Positions 8,133-19,367 of a stretch of 64,000 nucleotides of DNA are shown here, in pieces; position 1 is the first letter of the stretch, and every line of letters begins with the position of its first letter. The stretch spans positions 124,001 to 188,000 of the forward strand of contig CAWJPD010000008.1 of NCBI GenBank assembly GCA_963844635.1, written 5' to 3'. The DNA is from JAJPKK01 sp963844635 (GTDB lineage Bacteria; Pseudomonadota; Alphaproteobacteria; Rhizobiales; Xanthobacteraceae). A model generated the notes under the pieces. It ran no database searches. It worked only from the letters and a program-made list of their open reading frames with translations, and was not told the origin of the DNA. The translations under genes and the position numbers were made by a program.

Positions 8133-9269
8133 TCACCGGGTCAGGACGAGGGCTGCGCCGGGGGCCCATGACAGCATGACTTCCTGGTCCGGCGCGATTG
8201 CCGTTTCGGTCCGGCGCGACACGTTGGCGACAGTCGCCGCCATGGTGGTGCCGTCCGCGAGCCGCACCTTGTAGGTCGACACGCCACCGAGGTAACCGAC
8301 ATCCCATACCCGGCCGCGAACGGTGTTTTCGGCATCGTTTGCTGGCCGCACGGCACTGATGCGCACCTTTTCCGGACGCACCGCAATCGCCACTCGCATG
8401 CCGTGCGCAAGGGCCTCTGTCGGAACTGCATCATGACCGACCCGCCAACGCCGGCCCGCGGCATCCTCGATCATCGCCTCGTTGCCGTCGACACCGACCA
8501 CGCCGCCCTCAATGAGATTGATGTCGCCGATGAACTGCGCGACCCAACGCGATTGCGGCCGTTCGTAAACCTCGGCTGGCGTTGCCACCTGCACGATGCG
8601 GCCACGATCCATCACGGCGATTCGATCGGCGAGCGTCATCGCCTCGGCCTGATCATGCGTGACAATGATGAAGGTGGTGCCGAGACGCGCCTGCAATTCC
8701 ATCAGCTCGAACTGGGTCTGCTCGCGCAGTTTCCGGTCCAACGCTGCCATCGGTTCATCGAGCAGGAGCACATCTGGGTTTTTTGCGAGCGCACGCGCGA
8801 GCGCCACGCGCTGGCGTTGGCCGCCCGAGAGCTGGTCGGGCCGTCGGCCACCAAGACCGTCGAGCTTGACGAGAGCCAGCATTTCTTTGACGCGCGCGGC
8901 GATGGCCGCCCTGCCGAGGCCGTCCTGGCGCAACCCGAACGCGACATTCCGGGCGACGCTCAGATGCGGAAAAAGGGCATAGTTCTGGAACATCATGTTG
9001 ACCGGACGCCGGTATGGCGGCGTCGCCGCAAGGTCACGCCCATCGAGCATCACCGCGCCGCCGGCCGGAGTCTCGAAACCGGCGAGAATGCGCAGCAGCG
9101 TGGTCTTGCCGCAGCCCGAAGGTCCGAGCAGCGCGAAGAACTCGCCGCGGTAGATTTCGAGATTGACGCGATCCAAGGCGACCACATCGTTGAAGCGCTT
9201 TGCGATGTCGACAAAGCGCACCAGCGGCTGCCCGCCCGGATCCGCCCATGGCGTAAAGCCGCGTCTCAT
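8133..9269 (-). CDS. ABC transporter ATP-binding protein, PotA/PotG type
   Basis: A 378-residue ATPase of the spermidine/putrescine class. Walker A is GPSGCGKT at residues 49-56, the signature is LSGGQ at 147-151, and Walker B is VLLLDE followed by the H-loop VTHDQAEA. A C-terminal TOBE-like domain (INLIEGGVVGVDG, VRPEKVRISAV) is typical of PotA/MalK-type ATPases. It energises the two permeases encoded downstream. A periplasmic binding-protein gene, usually beside these, is not in the cluster or upstream, so the system is either incomplete or uses a binding protein encoded elsewhere. Confidence 0.92.
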   Translation of the reverse strand: MRRGFTPWADPGGQPLVRFVDIAKRFNDVVALDRVNLEIYRGEFFALLGPSGCGKTTLLRILAGFETPAGGAVMLDGRDLAATPPYRRPVNMMFQNYALFPHLSVARNVAFGLRQDGLGRAAIAARVKEMLALVKLDGLGGRRPDQLSGGQRQRVALARALAKNPDVLLLDEPMAALDRKLREQTQFELMELQARLGTTFIIVTHDQAEAMTLADRIAVMDRGRIVQVATPAEVYERPQSRWVAQFIGDINLIEGGVVGVDGNEAMIEDAAGRRWRVGHDAVPTEALAHGMRVAIAVRPEKVRISAVRPANDAENTVRGRVWDVGYLGGVSTYKVRLADGTTMAATVANVSRRTETAIAPDQEVMLSWAPGAALVLTR

Positions 9270-9324
9270 CGCGATCGGGTCCGACGGTGTCCTCGACCGT
9301 TGATGCGGACCTCGCGGACAATGA

Positions 9325-9858
9325 TCAAGCGGGAATTTTGTTGGGCCGATGACGCGGACGCGGAGAGCCGTCGCACCGCTCGTCGCGGCTCAGTCGCGGA
9401 GTCGGACGGTAGCAGCCGTCCACCTGGACCATCGGGCGGGGGGTGATGATGACGGCGGCAATGCGTCCCAGCAGGGCATTTGCGGACACCGGCTTGATCA
9501 GGAATTCGTTGACGCCGAGGCGTTCCGCCTCGATCACGAGATCGCGCTCGCCATAGCCGCTCAGCATGATGATCGGCAGGTCGGAATAGGGGAACACGCC
9601 GGGCGTGCGCACGATCCGTACGAAGTCGAAGCCGTTCAGCAGCGGCATGTCCCAATCGAGAATGACCACATCGGGCGCGGCGCTGCGGACCGCATCAAGC
9701 GCCGTCACGCCATCGGACGCCTCGAGCGTTCGTCGCAGCCCGCATGTCGACAGCAGGTCCCTGACGATTTTTCGCATGAAAGCGTTGTCATCGACGATCA
9801 GTACCTTGAGAGATCGTAGCCGGCTCTTGATGTCCTCGTTCAGGCCGCCTCTCATCAC
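9325..9858 (-). CDS. Single-domain response regulator (CheY-like receiver)
   Basis: A 177-residue protein with one receiver domain. LKVLIVDDNAFMRKIVRDLL supplies the acidic pair, VVILDWDMPLLNG contains the phospho-acceptor Asp, LPIIMLSGYG carries the conserved Thr/Ser position as Ser, and FLIKPVSANALL carries the conserved Lys. A C-terminal tail of about 40 residues is basic and has no recognisable output domain, so it may act by protein contacts. No histidine kinase gene lies next to it. It is transcribed toward the transporter ATPase gene but is probably unrelated in function. Confidence 0.85.
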   Translation of the reverse strand: MMRGGLNEDIKSRLRSLKVLIVDDNAFMRKIVRDLLSTCGLRRTLEASDGVTALDAVRSAAPDVVILDWDMPLLNGFDFVRIVRTPGVFPYSDLPIIMLSGYGERDLVIEAERLGVNEFLIKPVSANALLGRIAAVIITPRPMVQVDGCYRPTPRLSRDERCDGSPRPRHRPNKIPA

Positions 9859-9899
9859 CGAACTCCTCGCCGGGAGAACGAAATTGCCGCGATCTTCTC

Positions 9900-9999
9900 A
9901 GAGCGGGATGCGTTCAGCTTGAAACGCTTCCCGCTCCTCTCCCATTGATTTTGCGCATGGTCTTTGTCCGAAAAGTCTCCACTTTCGGGATCATGCGCG
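9900..9999. repeat. R1 palindromic repeat, copy c
   Basis: It has the outer arms GAGCGGGATGCG and GCTTCCCGCTC, then the 3' hairpin CCGAAAAGTCTCCACTTTCGGGATCATGCGC. It lies upstream of the response regulator start, between it and rpoD. The remaining part of 9859-10199 shows only a small CACC/GGTG hairpin near 10130 downstream of rpoD. Confidence 0.7.
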
Positions 10000-10199
10000 G
10001 GAAGCGGCGTCGGGATCATCGAGCGCGGGAATGGTTCCGCAGCCGCACGGGCCTCTTTACAATCGACGGTTTGATTCCGCGTTAAGCGCAAGAGTCGAAT
10101 TGAGTTCTAATCAACTCCTCGCACCACGAGGTGCCGCGAATTGACTAGGACCATGCCACCAAGGACGCGCGGGTAACGTCGCATCCAAAAGCGTGCGGA

Positions 10200-12291
<2,092 letters not shown>

Positions 12292-12964
12292 TACGAAACA
12301 CTCCTAACCGGACAATGTGCTTGTCCGAAACGTAACGTGGGAAGACGGCGCAACCCGCCTCTCAACGAATCGCGCGTCAAGTGTCGCTGTGACCGCTTAA
12401 ACCGCGATTAACCTCGATTTTGCGTCTCGTTCCTAATGCAAAAGACAAACGTTCGAAACGGCCGGAGTTTCCGCCGATGACGGAAGCACCCGGCCGCGCG
12501 CCTGACAAGGCATAATCCAGCCGCGGGTCTGCCCTGGAACCCGAAGTCCAGGAGCGATCCGCTCAACTCCTGGAGCGCCAAAAACGTCACCGCCTGTGGA
12601 GGCGGACGAGGCTCTGTCCGCCGGATCCTGCTTTAGCCCGGCCGGCGACCGCGGCCCCTCATTATTTAACTCGCCCTCTCCACGATGCAAGGCGATAACA
12701 TGGTTCCACCATGATTTTGACACGTTTTCTTCACGGGGAGTCAAACGCTGTCTCGCCCCCTGCGCGCGAACGTTGTTGCGACCCTCCATCCGTCTCACAC
12801 GTGCAGGAAGTCCGAGGCCAAGGTGGTAAAGAGAACTCGGCAAGCGGCCGCGGTTTGCGGGGCCTTGCTCGAGGACCGAGACGTTCCTGGGCGACTCCAT
12901 CTCCCGGCCGAGGATGATGCGGCAGCCTGTCCCGTAAGACCTGGCGCGTGCAAGGCGTCCCTTT
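12292..12964. other. Gap between dnaG and rpoD; no gene seen
   Basis: This 673-bp gap lies on the coding side of rpoD and should hold its promoter and 5' leader. Short open frames on both strands lack conserved composition or ribosome-binding sites. I saw no tRNA, clear terminator or R1/R2 copy. Confidence 0.5.
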
Positions 12965-14899
12965 TCAGCCCGCAGTCGCGAGCGCCCCATGGCGTCGTAG
13001 CTGATCCGCGGTCGGAAGGAGCTGGCCATCGAGTTGACGACGCAATTCGCGCGCGGTGTTGGCTAGGTCCTGGTCGAGCCGGGCGATTTTACCGCGCATC
13101 TCGACGAGCTCCCGCGACAGCCGCGTCACGTGATCAAGCCCATCATCGCGGCTCACGTAGGCTGGGTCCGAGCACAGATCGTCAATCTCTCGTTGGAGCT
13201 GGCGCGCCTCCAGCATGTTGAAGAACAACTCGACGCATTGCGCGACGAAATCCTGTGGTGGTTCATGCTTCAGCAAAGGAAATCGAGCAAATAAGCTCAC
13301 CGGCCTTGGCGCTCCGCTCCCGTCGACGACGCCATGCACGTCAGCCAACACGGCGCGGAAATCGTCATGGATTTCCTTATAAAACGTGATCACGTTCACT
13401 TCGTCGAATTCGTCGCAAATTCGATGGACCTCGACTTTGAACCGCTCCAAAGGAGCGGTGAGCTCGGTGTTCATCAGCCGGTCGAGGTGAATTTCGAGGA
13501 GCTCCGGATACTCGATCAGGGTCCCGAGCAAAATCTTCTCGATTCCTAAAAGCGGTTCGGCGGGTTCGAGCAGCAATTCCTGCTTGAGGAAGCTCGGCCG
13601 GGTCCACTGCTGCGCCTGTTCCCAATCGAGCGCCTTGAACAGGGCAACGAGCTGGGCCCGCGCCCGCTTGCGATAGCTCTCCCGTAACAACTGATCGCCA
13701 ATCGCCGCGACGAGCTCCATCAGCTTCTTCTCGAAGACCGCCTTGTGATCGGGCGTGCGCATCTCGCCCATTCCTTGAAACTCCCGCTCCCACAACATGT
13801 CCCAGAGGGGACTGGCATCGGCGAGCGAGGAGCGGAAGCGGTCAAGGCCGTTGCGTCGGATGACCTCATCAGGGTCGGCGTCTTGCAAGAACGCGTAGCG
13901 GAACGAGACGCCGGTCCGCAGCAGCGGCAGAATGCGGTCGAGCGAACGCGCGGCGGCGGCGCGGCCGGCGCGGTCACCGTCAAAGCAGATCACGGGCTCC
14001 GGCGCGAGGCGCCACAGCGACTGGACCTGCTCTTCCGTAAAGGCGGTGCCCATCAGCGCGACGACGTTCTTCATTCCCGCCTGGTATACGGTGATGGCAT
14101 CGAGATAGCCTTCGACCGCCACCAGCATGGATTCCTTCTGCGCCGTCGCCCGCGCACGATGGAAATTGAAGACGGTATGGCTCTTCTGGAACAGCGGGGT
14201 TTCCGGCGAATTGAGGTACTTTGGCTGCACATCGCTCTTGAGCGTGCGTCCGCCGAACGCAATCACGCGTCCACGCTGATCGTGGATCGGAATGACGACG
14301 CGATCGCGGAACCGGTCGTAGGGGACCGCAATGTCGTCGCCGCTGACGAGCAGGCCAGCTTCGATCATGTCTGCGACGGAAACCCCCTTGCCGCCGAGAA
14401 ATTCCTTGAGCGCGTAGCGTTCCGCCGGCGCGTAACCGATGCGAAACTCCCTCTGCGTAGCCGGCAGCACGCCGCGGTCGCTGAGGTAGCCGCGTGCCGT
14501 GGCTCCTACGCGGGAGGCGAGGCTTGCTTCGAAAAATCCGGTTGCGAGTTCGAGGATATCGTACAGGCTCTTCCGCCGTTCGAGGAACGCCTCGGTTTCC
14601 CTGGAGACGGTTGGAAGCGTCACGCCGGCAGTTTCGGCAATGCGTTCGACCGCTTCCGGGAAGGTGAGGCCCTCCGTCTCCATCAGGAAGGTAAAGACGT
14701 CGCCGTGCTTGCCGGAAGAGAAATCGTGATAGAAGCCCTTCTGATCGTTGACGTAAAAGGAGGGCGTCCGCTCCTTGTTGAAAGGCGAAAGACCCTTCCA
14801 CTCGCGACCGGATTTTTTCAGCTTCACCTTGCGGCCGACGATGTCCGAGACCGACACCCGGCTGCGCAAGTCATCAAGGAAGGTCGCCGAGAACGCCAT
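12965..14899 (-). CDS. dnaG: DNA primase DnaG, zinc-binding residues absent
   Basis: DnaG, 644 residues, makes RNA primers for replication. The N-terminal module keeps the fold (DIVGRKVKLKKSGREWKG, ERTPSFYVNDQKGFYHDF, GDVFTFLMETEGL), but the four usual zinc ligands read Ser38, Asn41, Asp59 and Ser62 in place of Cys/His/Cys/Cys. The catalytic core is intact: the Toprim motifs are LVAVEGYLDAITVYQAG and PVICFDGDRAGR, and GRVIAFGGRTL precedes them. A C-terminal helicase-binding region follows. Loss of the zinc site seems to be shared by some relatives as far as I recall. It lies upstream of rpoD, the usual macromolecular-synthesis order. Confidence 0.95.
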   Translation of the reverse strand: MAFSATFLDDLRSRVSVSDIVGRKVKLKKSGREWKGLSPFNKERTPSFYVNDQKGFYHDFSSGKHGDVFTFLMETEGLTFPEAVERIAETAGVTLPTVSRETEAFLERRKSLYDILELATGFFEASLASRVGATARGYLSDRGVLPATQREFRIGYAPAERYALKEFLGGKGVSVADMIEAGLLVSGDDIAVPYDRFRDRVVIPIHDQRGRVIAFGGRTLKSDVQPKYLNSPETPLFQKSHTVFNFHRARATAQKESMLVAVEGYLDAITVYQAGMKNVVALMGTAFTEEQVQSLWRLAPEPVICFDGDRAGRAAAARSLDRILPLLRTGVSFRYAFLQDADPDEVIRRNGLDRFRSSLADASPLWDMLWEREFQGMGEMRTPDHKAVFEKKLMELVAAIGDQLLRESYRKRARAQLVALFKALDWEQAQQWTRPSFLKQELLLEPAEPLLGIEKILLGTLIEYPELLEIHLDRLMNTELTAPLERFKVEVHRICDEFDEVNVITFYKEIHDDFRAVLADVHGVVDGSGAPRPVSLFARFPLLKHEPPQDFVAQCVELFFNMLEARQLQREIDDLCSDPAYVSRDDGLDHVTRLSRELVEMRGKIARLDQDLANTARELRRQLDGQLLPTADQLRRHGALATAG

Positions 14900-15219
14900 T
14901 GCCGTTTTCGCTGCGCCCGCCTCTCGTCGCTCCGCGAGCTCGGAACCGTTCTCTAGCGTTCAAACGGAGCAGTGGCTCACGGCTGACCTAGATAGTCTCT
15001 ATTAGCCACGAATCAGGCGGCGTGCTTGTCTCCAAAGGGCGACACAGTCTGAAGAATCACCAATTGAGCACTGTAAGTTCTTTATTTGTTCTTGCAAGGG
15101 AAAAGTCTAACTCCAGGGAAAAGGATCGCACTTTTTCCAGATCACACATGCATATTCCGGCGAACTTTTCGCAGCCGCATGGCAGCGTGCCTAGGTGTAT
15201 TCTGCAAAGCAAAACTTGA
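14900..15219. other. Divergent promoter region between dnaG and folC
   Basis: The gap is less GC-rich than its surroundings. It contains an inverted repeat GGAAAA ... TTTTTCC at about 15117-15139 and A/T-rich stretches near 15080. It should carry promoters for dnaG (minus) and folC (plus). No gene is seen. Confidence 0.45.
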
Positions 15220-16539
15220 ATGGCCCAGCACCCCATAGACGCGATCCTCGCCCGGCTGTTGACGCTGCATCCGAAGCGCATCGACCTCTCGCTCGACCGG
15301 ATGTATCGCGTCCTCGACGCGCTCGGCCATCCGGAAAAGAACCTGCCGCCTGTCATCCATGTCGCCGGCACCAACGGCAAGGGATCAACCATCGCCTTCA
15401 TGCGCGCCATCCTTGAAGCGGCGGGCGCGCTGGTGCACGTCTACACTTCTCCCAATCTGGTCCGCATGAACGAGCGCTTTCGGCTCGGAGGGCCCGGCGG
15501 AGGCGTGCTCGTCTCAGACGGCGAACTTGTCACGACACTCGCCGAATGCGAGCAGGCGAACGGGGCCGCCCCGATCACGGTGTTCGAGATCGAGACGGCG
15601 GCGGCCTTCCTGCTGTTCTCGCGCCACCCGGCGGACGCGTTGCTGCTCGAAGTCGGTCTCGGTGGCCGCCTCGATGCCACCAACGTGATCCCGCCCCCGC
15701 TTGCGAGCGTGATCACCCCCGTTTCGATGGATCACATGGAGTTTTTAGGCGACACATTGGAAAAGATCGCCGGGGAAAAGGCCGCAATCCTGCGCACGGG
15801 AACGCCGGCAGCGATCGGCCGGCAGACCGAGGGGCCGTTGTCGATGATCCTGCAGCGGGCCGAAGAGATCGCCGCTCCGCTTCACGTGTGCGGACAGGAC
15901 TGGATCGTTGGCGAGGAACGCGGCCGGCTCGTCTACCAGGACCAGAACGGGCTGTTCGACCTTCCGGCGCCGCGGCTGTTCGGACGTCACCAGATCGACA
16001 ATGCGGGGACGGCCATCGCGGCCTTGCGCGCGGCCGGCTTTAAACTCCCCACGCCGGCATATGAGCGGGGCATCGCCAAAGCGGATTGGCCGGCGCGTAT
16101 GCAGCGGTTGGTCGCAGGCGACCTCGTTTCACGCGCACCGGCCGGCAGCGAGGTGTGGCTCGACGGCAGTCACAACCCGGAAGGCGGCCGCATCACGGCG
16201 GCAGCGCTTGCCGATCTCGAGGAACGGGTCCCCCGTCCCGTCGTCCTCGTCGCGGGCATGCTGGCCACCAAGGATCATGACGGCTTTTTCCGCAACTTCG
16301 TCGGCCTCGCGCGCCGGCTTATGGCCGTTCCGATCCAGGCGGAAAAGGCGCTGGCAGCGGAAACCGTCGCGGCGGCGGCGCGCGCGCTCGGGATACCAGC
16401 CGACGCGCATCACGGCCTTGCGCCGGCATTCGCTGCCATCAGAGCGCTTGGCCTGGATCCATCGCCGCGCATCCTCATCACCGGGTCTCTTTATCTCGCC
16501 GGCGAAGCGCTGGCGGCAAATGGGACGGTGCCGCAGTAG
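15220..16539 (+). CDS. folC: Bifunctional folylpolyglutamate synthase / dihydrofolate synthase
   Basis: FolC, 439 residues, ligates glutamate to dihydropteroate and further glutamates to folates. The Mur-ligase P-loop is GTNGKGS at residues 50-56, inside VIHVAGTNGKGSTIAFMRAI. Other family segments are VYTSPNLVRMNERF, LEVGLGGRLDATNVI, the PVSMDHMEFLGDTLEKIAGEKA block and the C-terminal LDGSHNPEGGRI. Length is typical. In relatives it usually follows accD; accD is not in this window, and dnaG lies divergently upstream. Confidence 0.95.
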   Translation: MAQHPIDAILARLLTLHPKRIDLSLDRMYRVLDALGHPEKNLPPVIHVAGTNGKGSTIAFMRAILEAAGALVHVYTSPNLVRMNERFRLGGPGGGVLVSDGELVTTLAECEQANGAAPITVFEIETAAAFLLFSRHPADALLLEVGLGGRLDATNVIPPPLASVITPVSMDHMEFLGDTLEKIAGEKAAILRTGTPAAIGRQTEGPLSMILQRAEEIAAPLHVCGQDWIVGEERGRLVYQDQNGLFDLPAPRLFGRHQIDNAGTAIAALRAAGFKLPTPAYERGIAKADWPARMQRLVAGDLVSRAPAGSEVWLDGSHNPEGGRITAAALADLEERVPRPVVLVAGMLATKDHDGFFRNFVGLARRLMAVPIQAEKALAAETVAAAARALGIPADAHHGLAPAFAAIRALGLDPSPRILITGSLYLAGEALAANGTVPQ

Positions 16540-16713
16540 GGCGCGCCGCTGGTTTCCCATCTCGGCGATACCATCCTCGCTGGCCATGCGCCTCGAAGGT
16601 CGGTGATGCCCTTGCGCCCCGCGATGTCCTCATAGGCTCGCTCCCCGAGCGGGAGTAGGATTGCCTGCCGGCGGCCGATCCGAACTGCCATCGGCAGCAT
16701 GGGGGGCGTTGCC

Positions 16714-17229
16714 ATGAAAACGGCTGACATGCATCCGCTCACCGAACGGCACCTGCTGCTGTTTGGCACCATCGTCCAATGGTTTGCGCGGTACGAACTG
16801 CTCATTCATAAACTGATGGCCAATATCATCGGCACCGATGCCAATTCGATCATGCTGCTGACCCGAAGCCTCGATTTCAGCGCGAAGCGCCGCGCCTTGT
16901 TCGATCTGCTGCGCCGGCGCGCAATTCCACTCGACCAATTCGACAGGCTGAACGAGTTTTTCACGGTGCCGCAAACGCTCGCGGCGCTCCGCGACGAAAT
17001 TGCGCATTCCGCATGGGTACCCGGACCGGCCGCGGGCTCGATCCAGCCGGACTGGATCTTGCGCACGCCGCGCAGCATCAAGCCGTTTCACGGCGGGGGT
17101 CTGCTCGAACGCGACGAGGACGGTCTCGCGTACAGCCTCAACACCCTTGAAGATGCTGTCCGAACGCTGGCGCGCAATTACGAGCGTCTCTCCGATTATC
17201 TCGTCGAGATCGCGCTGATGGGGCCGTGA
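16714..17229 (+). CDS. Hypothetical protein with HEPN-like RX4H motif
   Basis: A 171-residue, mostly helical cytoplasmic protein that I do not recognise by name. The N-terminal helices (ERHLLLFGTIVQWFARYELLIHK) and the motif LRDEIAHSAW, with Arg93 and His98 spaced as RX4H, resemble HEPN-type helical domains, some of which are RNases in toxin and defence systems. This is a pattern match only. ATG 16714 is favoured over 16699 because a G-run sits eight bases upstream. It follows folC and precedes a relic of a binding-protein gene. No partner antitoxin-like gene is adjacent. Confidence 0.55.
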   Translation: MKTADMHPLTERHLLLFGTIVQWFARYELLIHKLMANIIGTDANSIMLLTRSLDFSAKRRALFDLLRRRAIPLDQFDRLNEFFTVPQTLAALRDEIAHSAWVPGPAAGSIQPDWILRTPRSIKPFHGGGLLERDEDGLAYSLNTLEDAVRTLARNYERLSDYLVEIALMGP

Positions 17230-17261
17230 GCGCGCGCTCCCGTCGCCGCATCTACGTCCCT

Positions 17262-17429
17262 CATTCGATGACCTCGCTCGTGAAAGTAAGCGATGCCCGG
17301 TGGCACGGTGGGGCCAAGTGTCTTGGCGGTCCTGAGATTTATTTTGAGATCGAACCCGGTTGGCACCTGCACCGGCACGTCGGCTGGAGGGATGCCCTTG
17401 AGAATACGAGATCCACATACCCCGCCGCC
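17262..17429 (-). pseudogene. Relic of an ABC-type substrate-binding protein (C-terminus)
   Basis: The frame reads RILKGIPPADVPVQVPTGFD, then LKINLRTAKTLGPTVPP. It aligns by eye with RILRGAKPGDLPVQYPTKFA and VNLKTAKAIGVAIPDS at the end of the binding-protein gene at 23221. No N-terminal two-thirds is present and there is no start, so this is a decayed fragment. The rest of the 17230-17621 gap shows nothing recognisable. Confidence 0.7.
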
Positions 17430-17621
17430 TGATGGAGCGAAATCAAAAGTCCGGGCCATATGAAAGCAATCCTCCGGCCTTGGCGAATTCAGGGTTGAGG
17501 TAAATCGTTGGAACCATGTTGCGGCCGGCCGCTGCATGGCGGACGCGCGGTGGTCATTGCGTGACCGCTGTCGCAGGTCACGCAACATTCGCTACCAAGC
17601 GGGCGCTACAGTGCTGTCGCA

Positions 17622-18326
17622 TCAGATCACATCTTCGCCCCGATCGATCTCGCCGAAACGACGCATGGTCGCCGGCCGAGTCCCTTCGTAGACCTTGTCG
17701 AGCAGGGGAGCGATGCGAGCATTTTCCCGCTCGAAGAGGCTTGCCCCATCGAGATCGCTTTCGACGATGAACGGTCCGAACTGCGCGACATCGAGCACCC
17801 ACACGGCCTGAGCGAGGCCGAGCTCTTCGCGCCAGTAGACGTTCGCAACCCTCCTGATGCCCCGCCCGAGCAGCGCGCCGGTGCCGTAGCCGACTGTCGT
17901 CAGATAGATCGCGTTGTTCGGGACGAAATGCGCCCGGTAGAGTTCCGACGTCATCCCGCCCTTGCCGAGGATGATGTTACAGCCGGACAGCGAGAACCAC
18001 GCCCCGAGCCATTTCTTGAAGCGGAACGAAGCTGTCGCCGTGACCGCGCCGACCGTGTAGCTGCCGTCCGAATCGATCCGGGCGGCCGGCGAGCAGTGAA
18101 AATTGACCGTTCCCAACGCTTCCTTTGGGGCCGGCATGCCGGCGCCGTCGTCGATCGCGTGCTGATAGGCGCGCTCGCGCGCCGTGAAGATGCGGCCGGA
18201 CAAATGAACGATGGTGCCGATCGCAAGCTTGCGCAGGTCCGCGGTCGTGGCCGGCAATTCGAGATGCGCCTTTTGCAGCGCCGGGCGCCCGCGAAAGAGG
18301 GCATCCGTGTCGCGTTTGTCGCTCAT
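17622..18326 (-). CDS. Class I fumarate hydratase, beta (C-terminal) subunit
   Basis: A 234-residue protein matching the C-terminal domain of iron-sulfur fumarases and tartrate dehydratases. It has LRKLAIGTIVHLSGRIFTARE, HAIDDGAGMP, NFHCSPAARI, SLSGCNIILGKGGM and the late LAQAVWVLDVAQFGPFIV. It provides half of the active site for fumarate/malate interconversion with the alpha subunit. Its start ATG (18326) overlaps the alpha stop as ATGA, so the two are translationally coupled. As sequenced, a frameshift in alpha makes a single frame run into beta; that fusion (17622-19334) is probably an artefact. L-tartrate dehydratase is an alternative. Confidence 0.85.
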   Translation of the reverse strand: MSDKRDTDALFRGRPALQKAHLELPATTADLRKLAIGTIVHLSGRIFTARERAYQHAIDDGAGMPAPKEALGTVNFHCSPAARIDSDGSYTVGAVTATASFRFKKWLGAWFSLSGCNIILGKGGMTSELYRAHFVPNNAIYLTTVGYGTGALLGRGIRRVANVYWREELGLAQAVWVLDVAQFGPFIVESDLDGASLFERENARIAPLLDKVYEGTRPATMRRFGEIDRGEDVI

Positions 18327-19334
18327 GGGACTTCCGCCCGCCGGCGCTGCGGCTCCGGCTTTCGACCCGCGGCGAACGGATGCCCCGGACCCTCCTTCGG
18401 CTCCCATTCGACGCTGTCGCGCCGCATGTAATCGGTGAACCACATCGGGTCGGTGCGGAACGCGACGCTGCCGTTGGCGTGGATGCGCGCACAGGCGCGG
18501 CGTGAAGAGAGGCAGAACATGTGGACGCTCATCGGCATGCCGCCGGTGTGGCAGTAGGCGACCTCGATGTGGCAGTCCACCACCATCGAGCCCGATAAAA
18601 CCCATCGCCCCCATGCCGATGCTGTTGCCGAGCCCGATAAATTCCAGTTCGAGCGCGGCGATGCGGGGGTCCGGGTTGCGGTCGCCGACGGTGCGCAGGC
18701 AGGCGGCCTGTTTGCCGAGCACCATCGAACTGTCCTTCGAGCCGCCGAGGCCGACGCCGACGATCGCTGGCTGGCAGGCGAGGCCGCGCTTGCCGAACTG
18801 GACCAGTGTGTCGAGGTAAAAGCGCTTGATGCCCGCGATCCCGTCGGCAGGAAACAGCATGCGATAATCCGTCCCGAACAGGCCGCCCTTGTGCACGGTG
18901 ACGAGATCGATCCAGTCGGCATCGGGATGGAAGGCGTATTCGATTTCCGGTGCACCGATGCCGCAGTTGTTGTCGTGATCGGTCCGCCACAGCGGGTGGA
19001 CGCGGTTTGGACGCAGCGGCACGCTGTTGGTCGCATTTGCGGTGGCGCGCCGCAGCGCGGCTTCGAGCGCCACCGGGCCGCCCTCGATGCGGGCTTCGTT
19101 GCCGCATTTCACATACCAGCGCGGCACGCCGGTATCGCCGCACATCGCGCGGCGGTCCTGTTTCGCCGCCTCGTAGTTCTCAAGCATCGCCTGCAGGACG
19201 AAGGCAGCGAGGTCGCCTGTTTCGGTATCGGCGGCGCGCCGTAACCCGTCCAGGTAATCCTGTGGGATTTCGATCGCGGCCTTGGCCATCAGCGCCTCGG
19301 CGGTCTGTTGGATCGAGGATAGGAAAATCATCAA
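18323..19334 (-). CDS. Class I fumarate hydratase, alpha subunit, one frameshift as sequenced
   Basis: The N-terminal fumarase subunit, about 337 residues over two frames, carries the [4Fe-4S] cluster. Seen are RRAMCGDTGVPRWYVKCG, RTDHDNNCGIGAPEIEY, VGLGGSKDSSMVLGKQA and, in the second frame, MVVDCHIEVAYCHTGGMPM, NGSVAFRTDPMWF and a normal C-terminus. The frames meet at about 18592-18594, where one extra C in a CCC run breaks GFIG-SMVVDC. The gene ends in an ATGA overlap with the beta subunit and begins 33 bp after the flavoprotein gene, so the three genes form one operon. Confidence 0.82.
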
Positions 19335-19367
19335 ATGCCTCGCAGGGAGCCGCCATCGGCCCGGACG

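Noticed and set aside
12433..13029. A 198-residue open frame upstream of rpoD
   Set aside because: It overlaps the dnaG 3' end in another frame, is Arg/Ser-rich and has no start signal or family resemblance.
17622..19334. A single 570-residue fumarase with alpha and beta parts fused
   Set aside because: The middle of that frame is low-complexity Arg/Pro text with no family similarity, while another frame carries the expected alpha C-terminus and ends in an ATGA overlap with beta. One extra base explains it.
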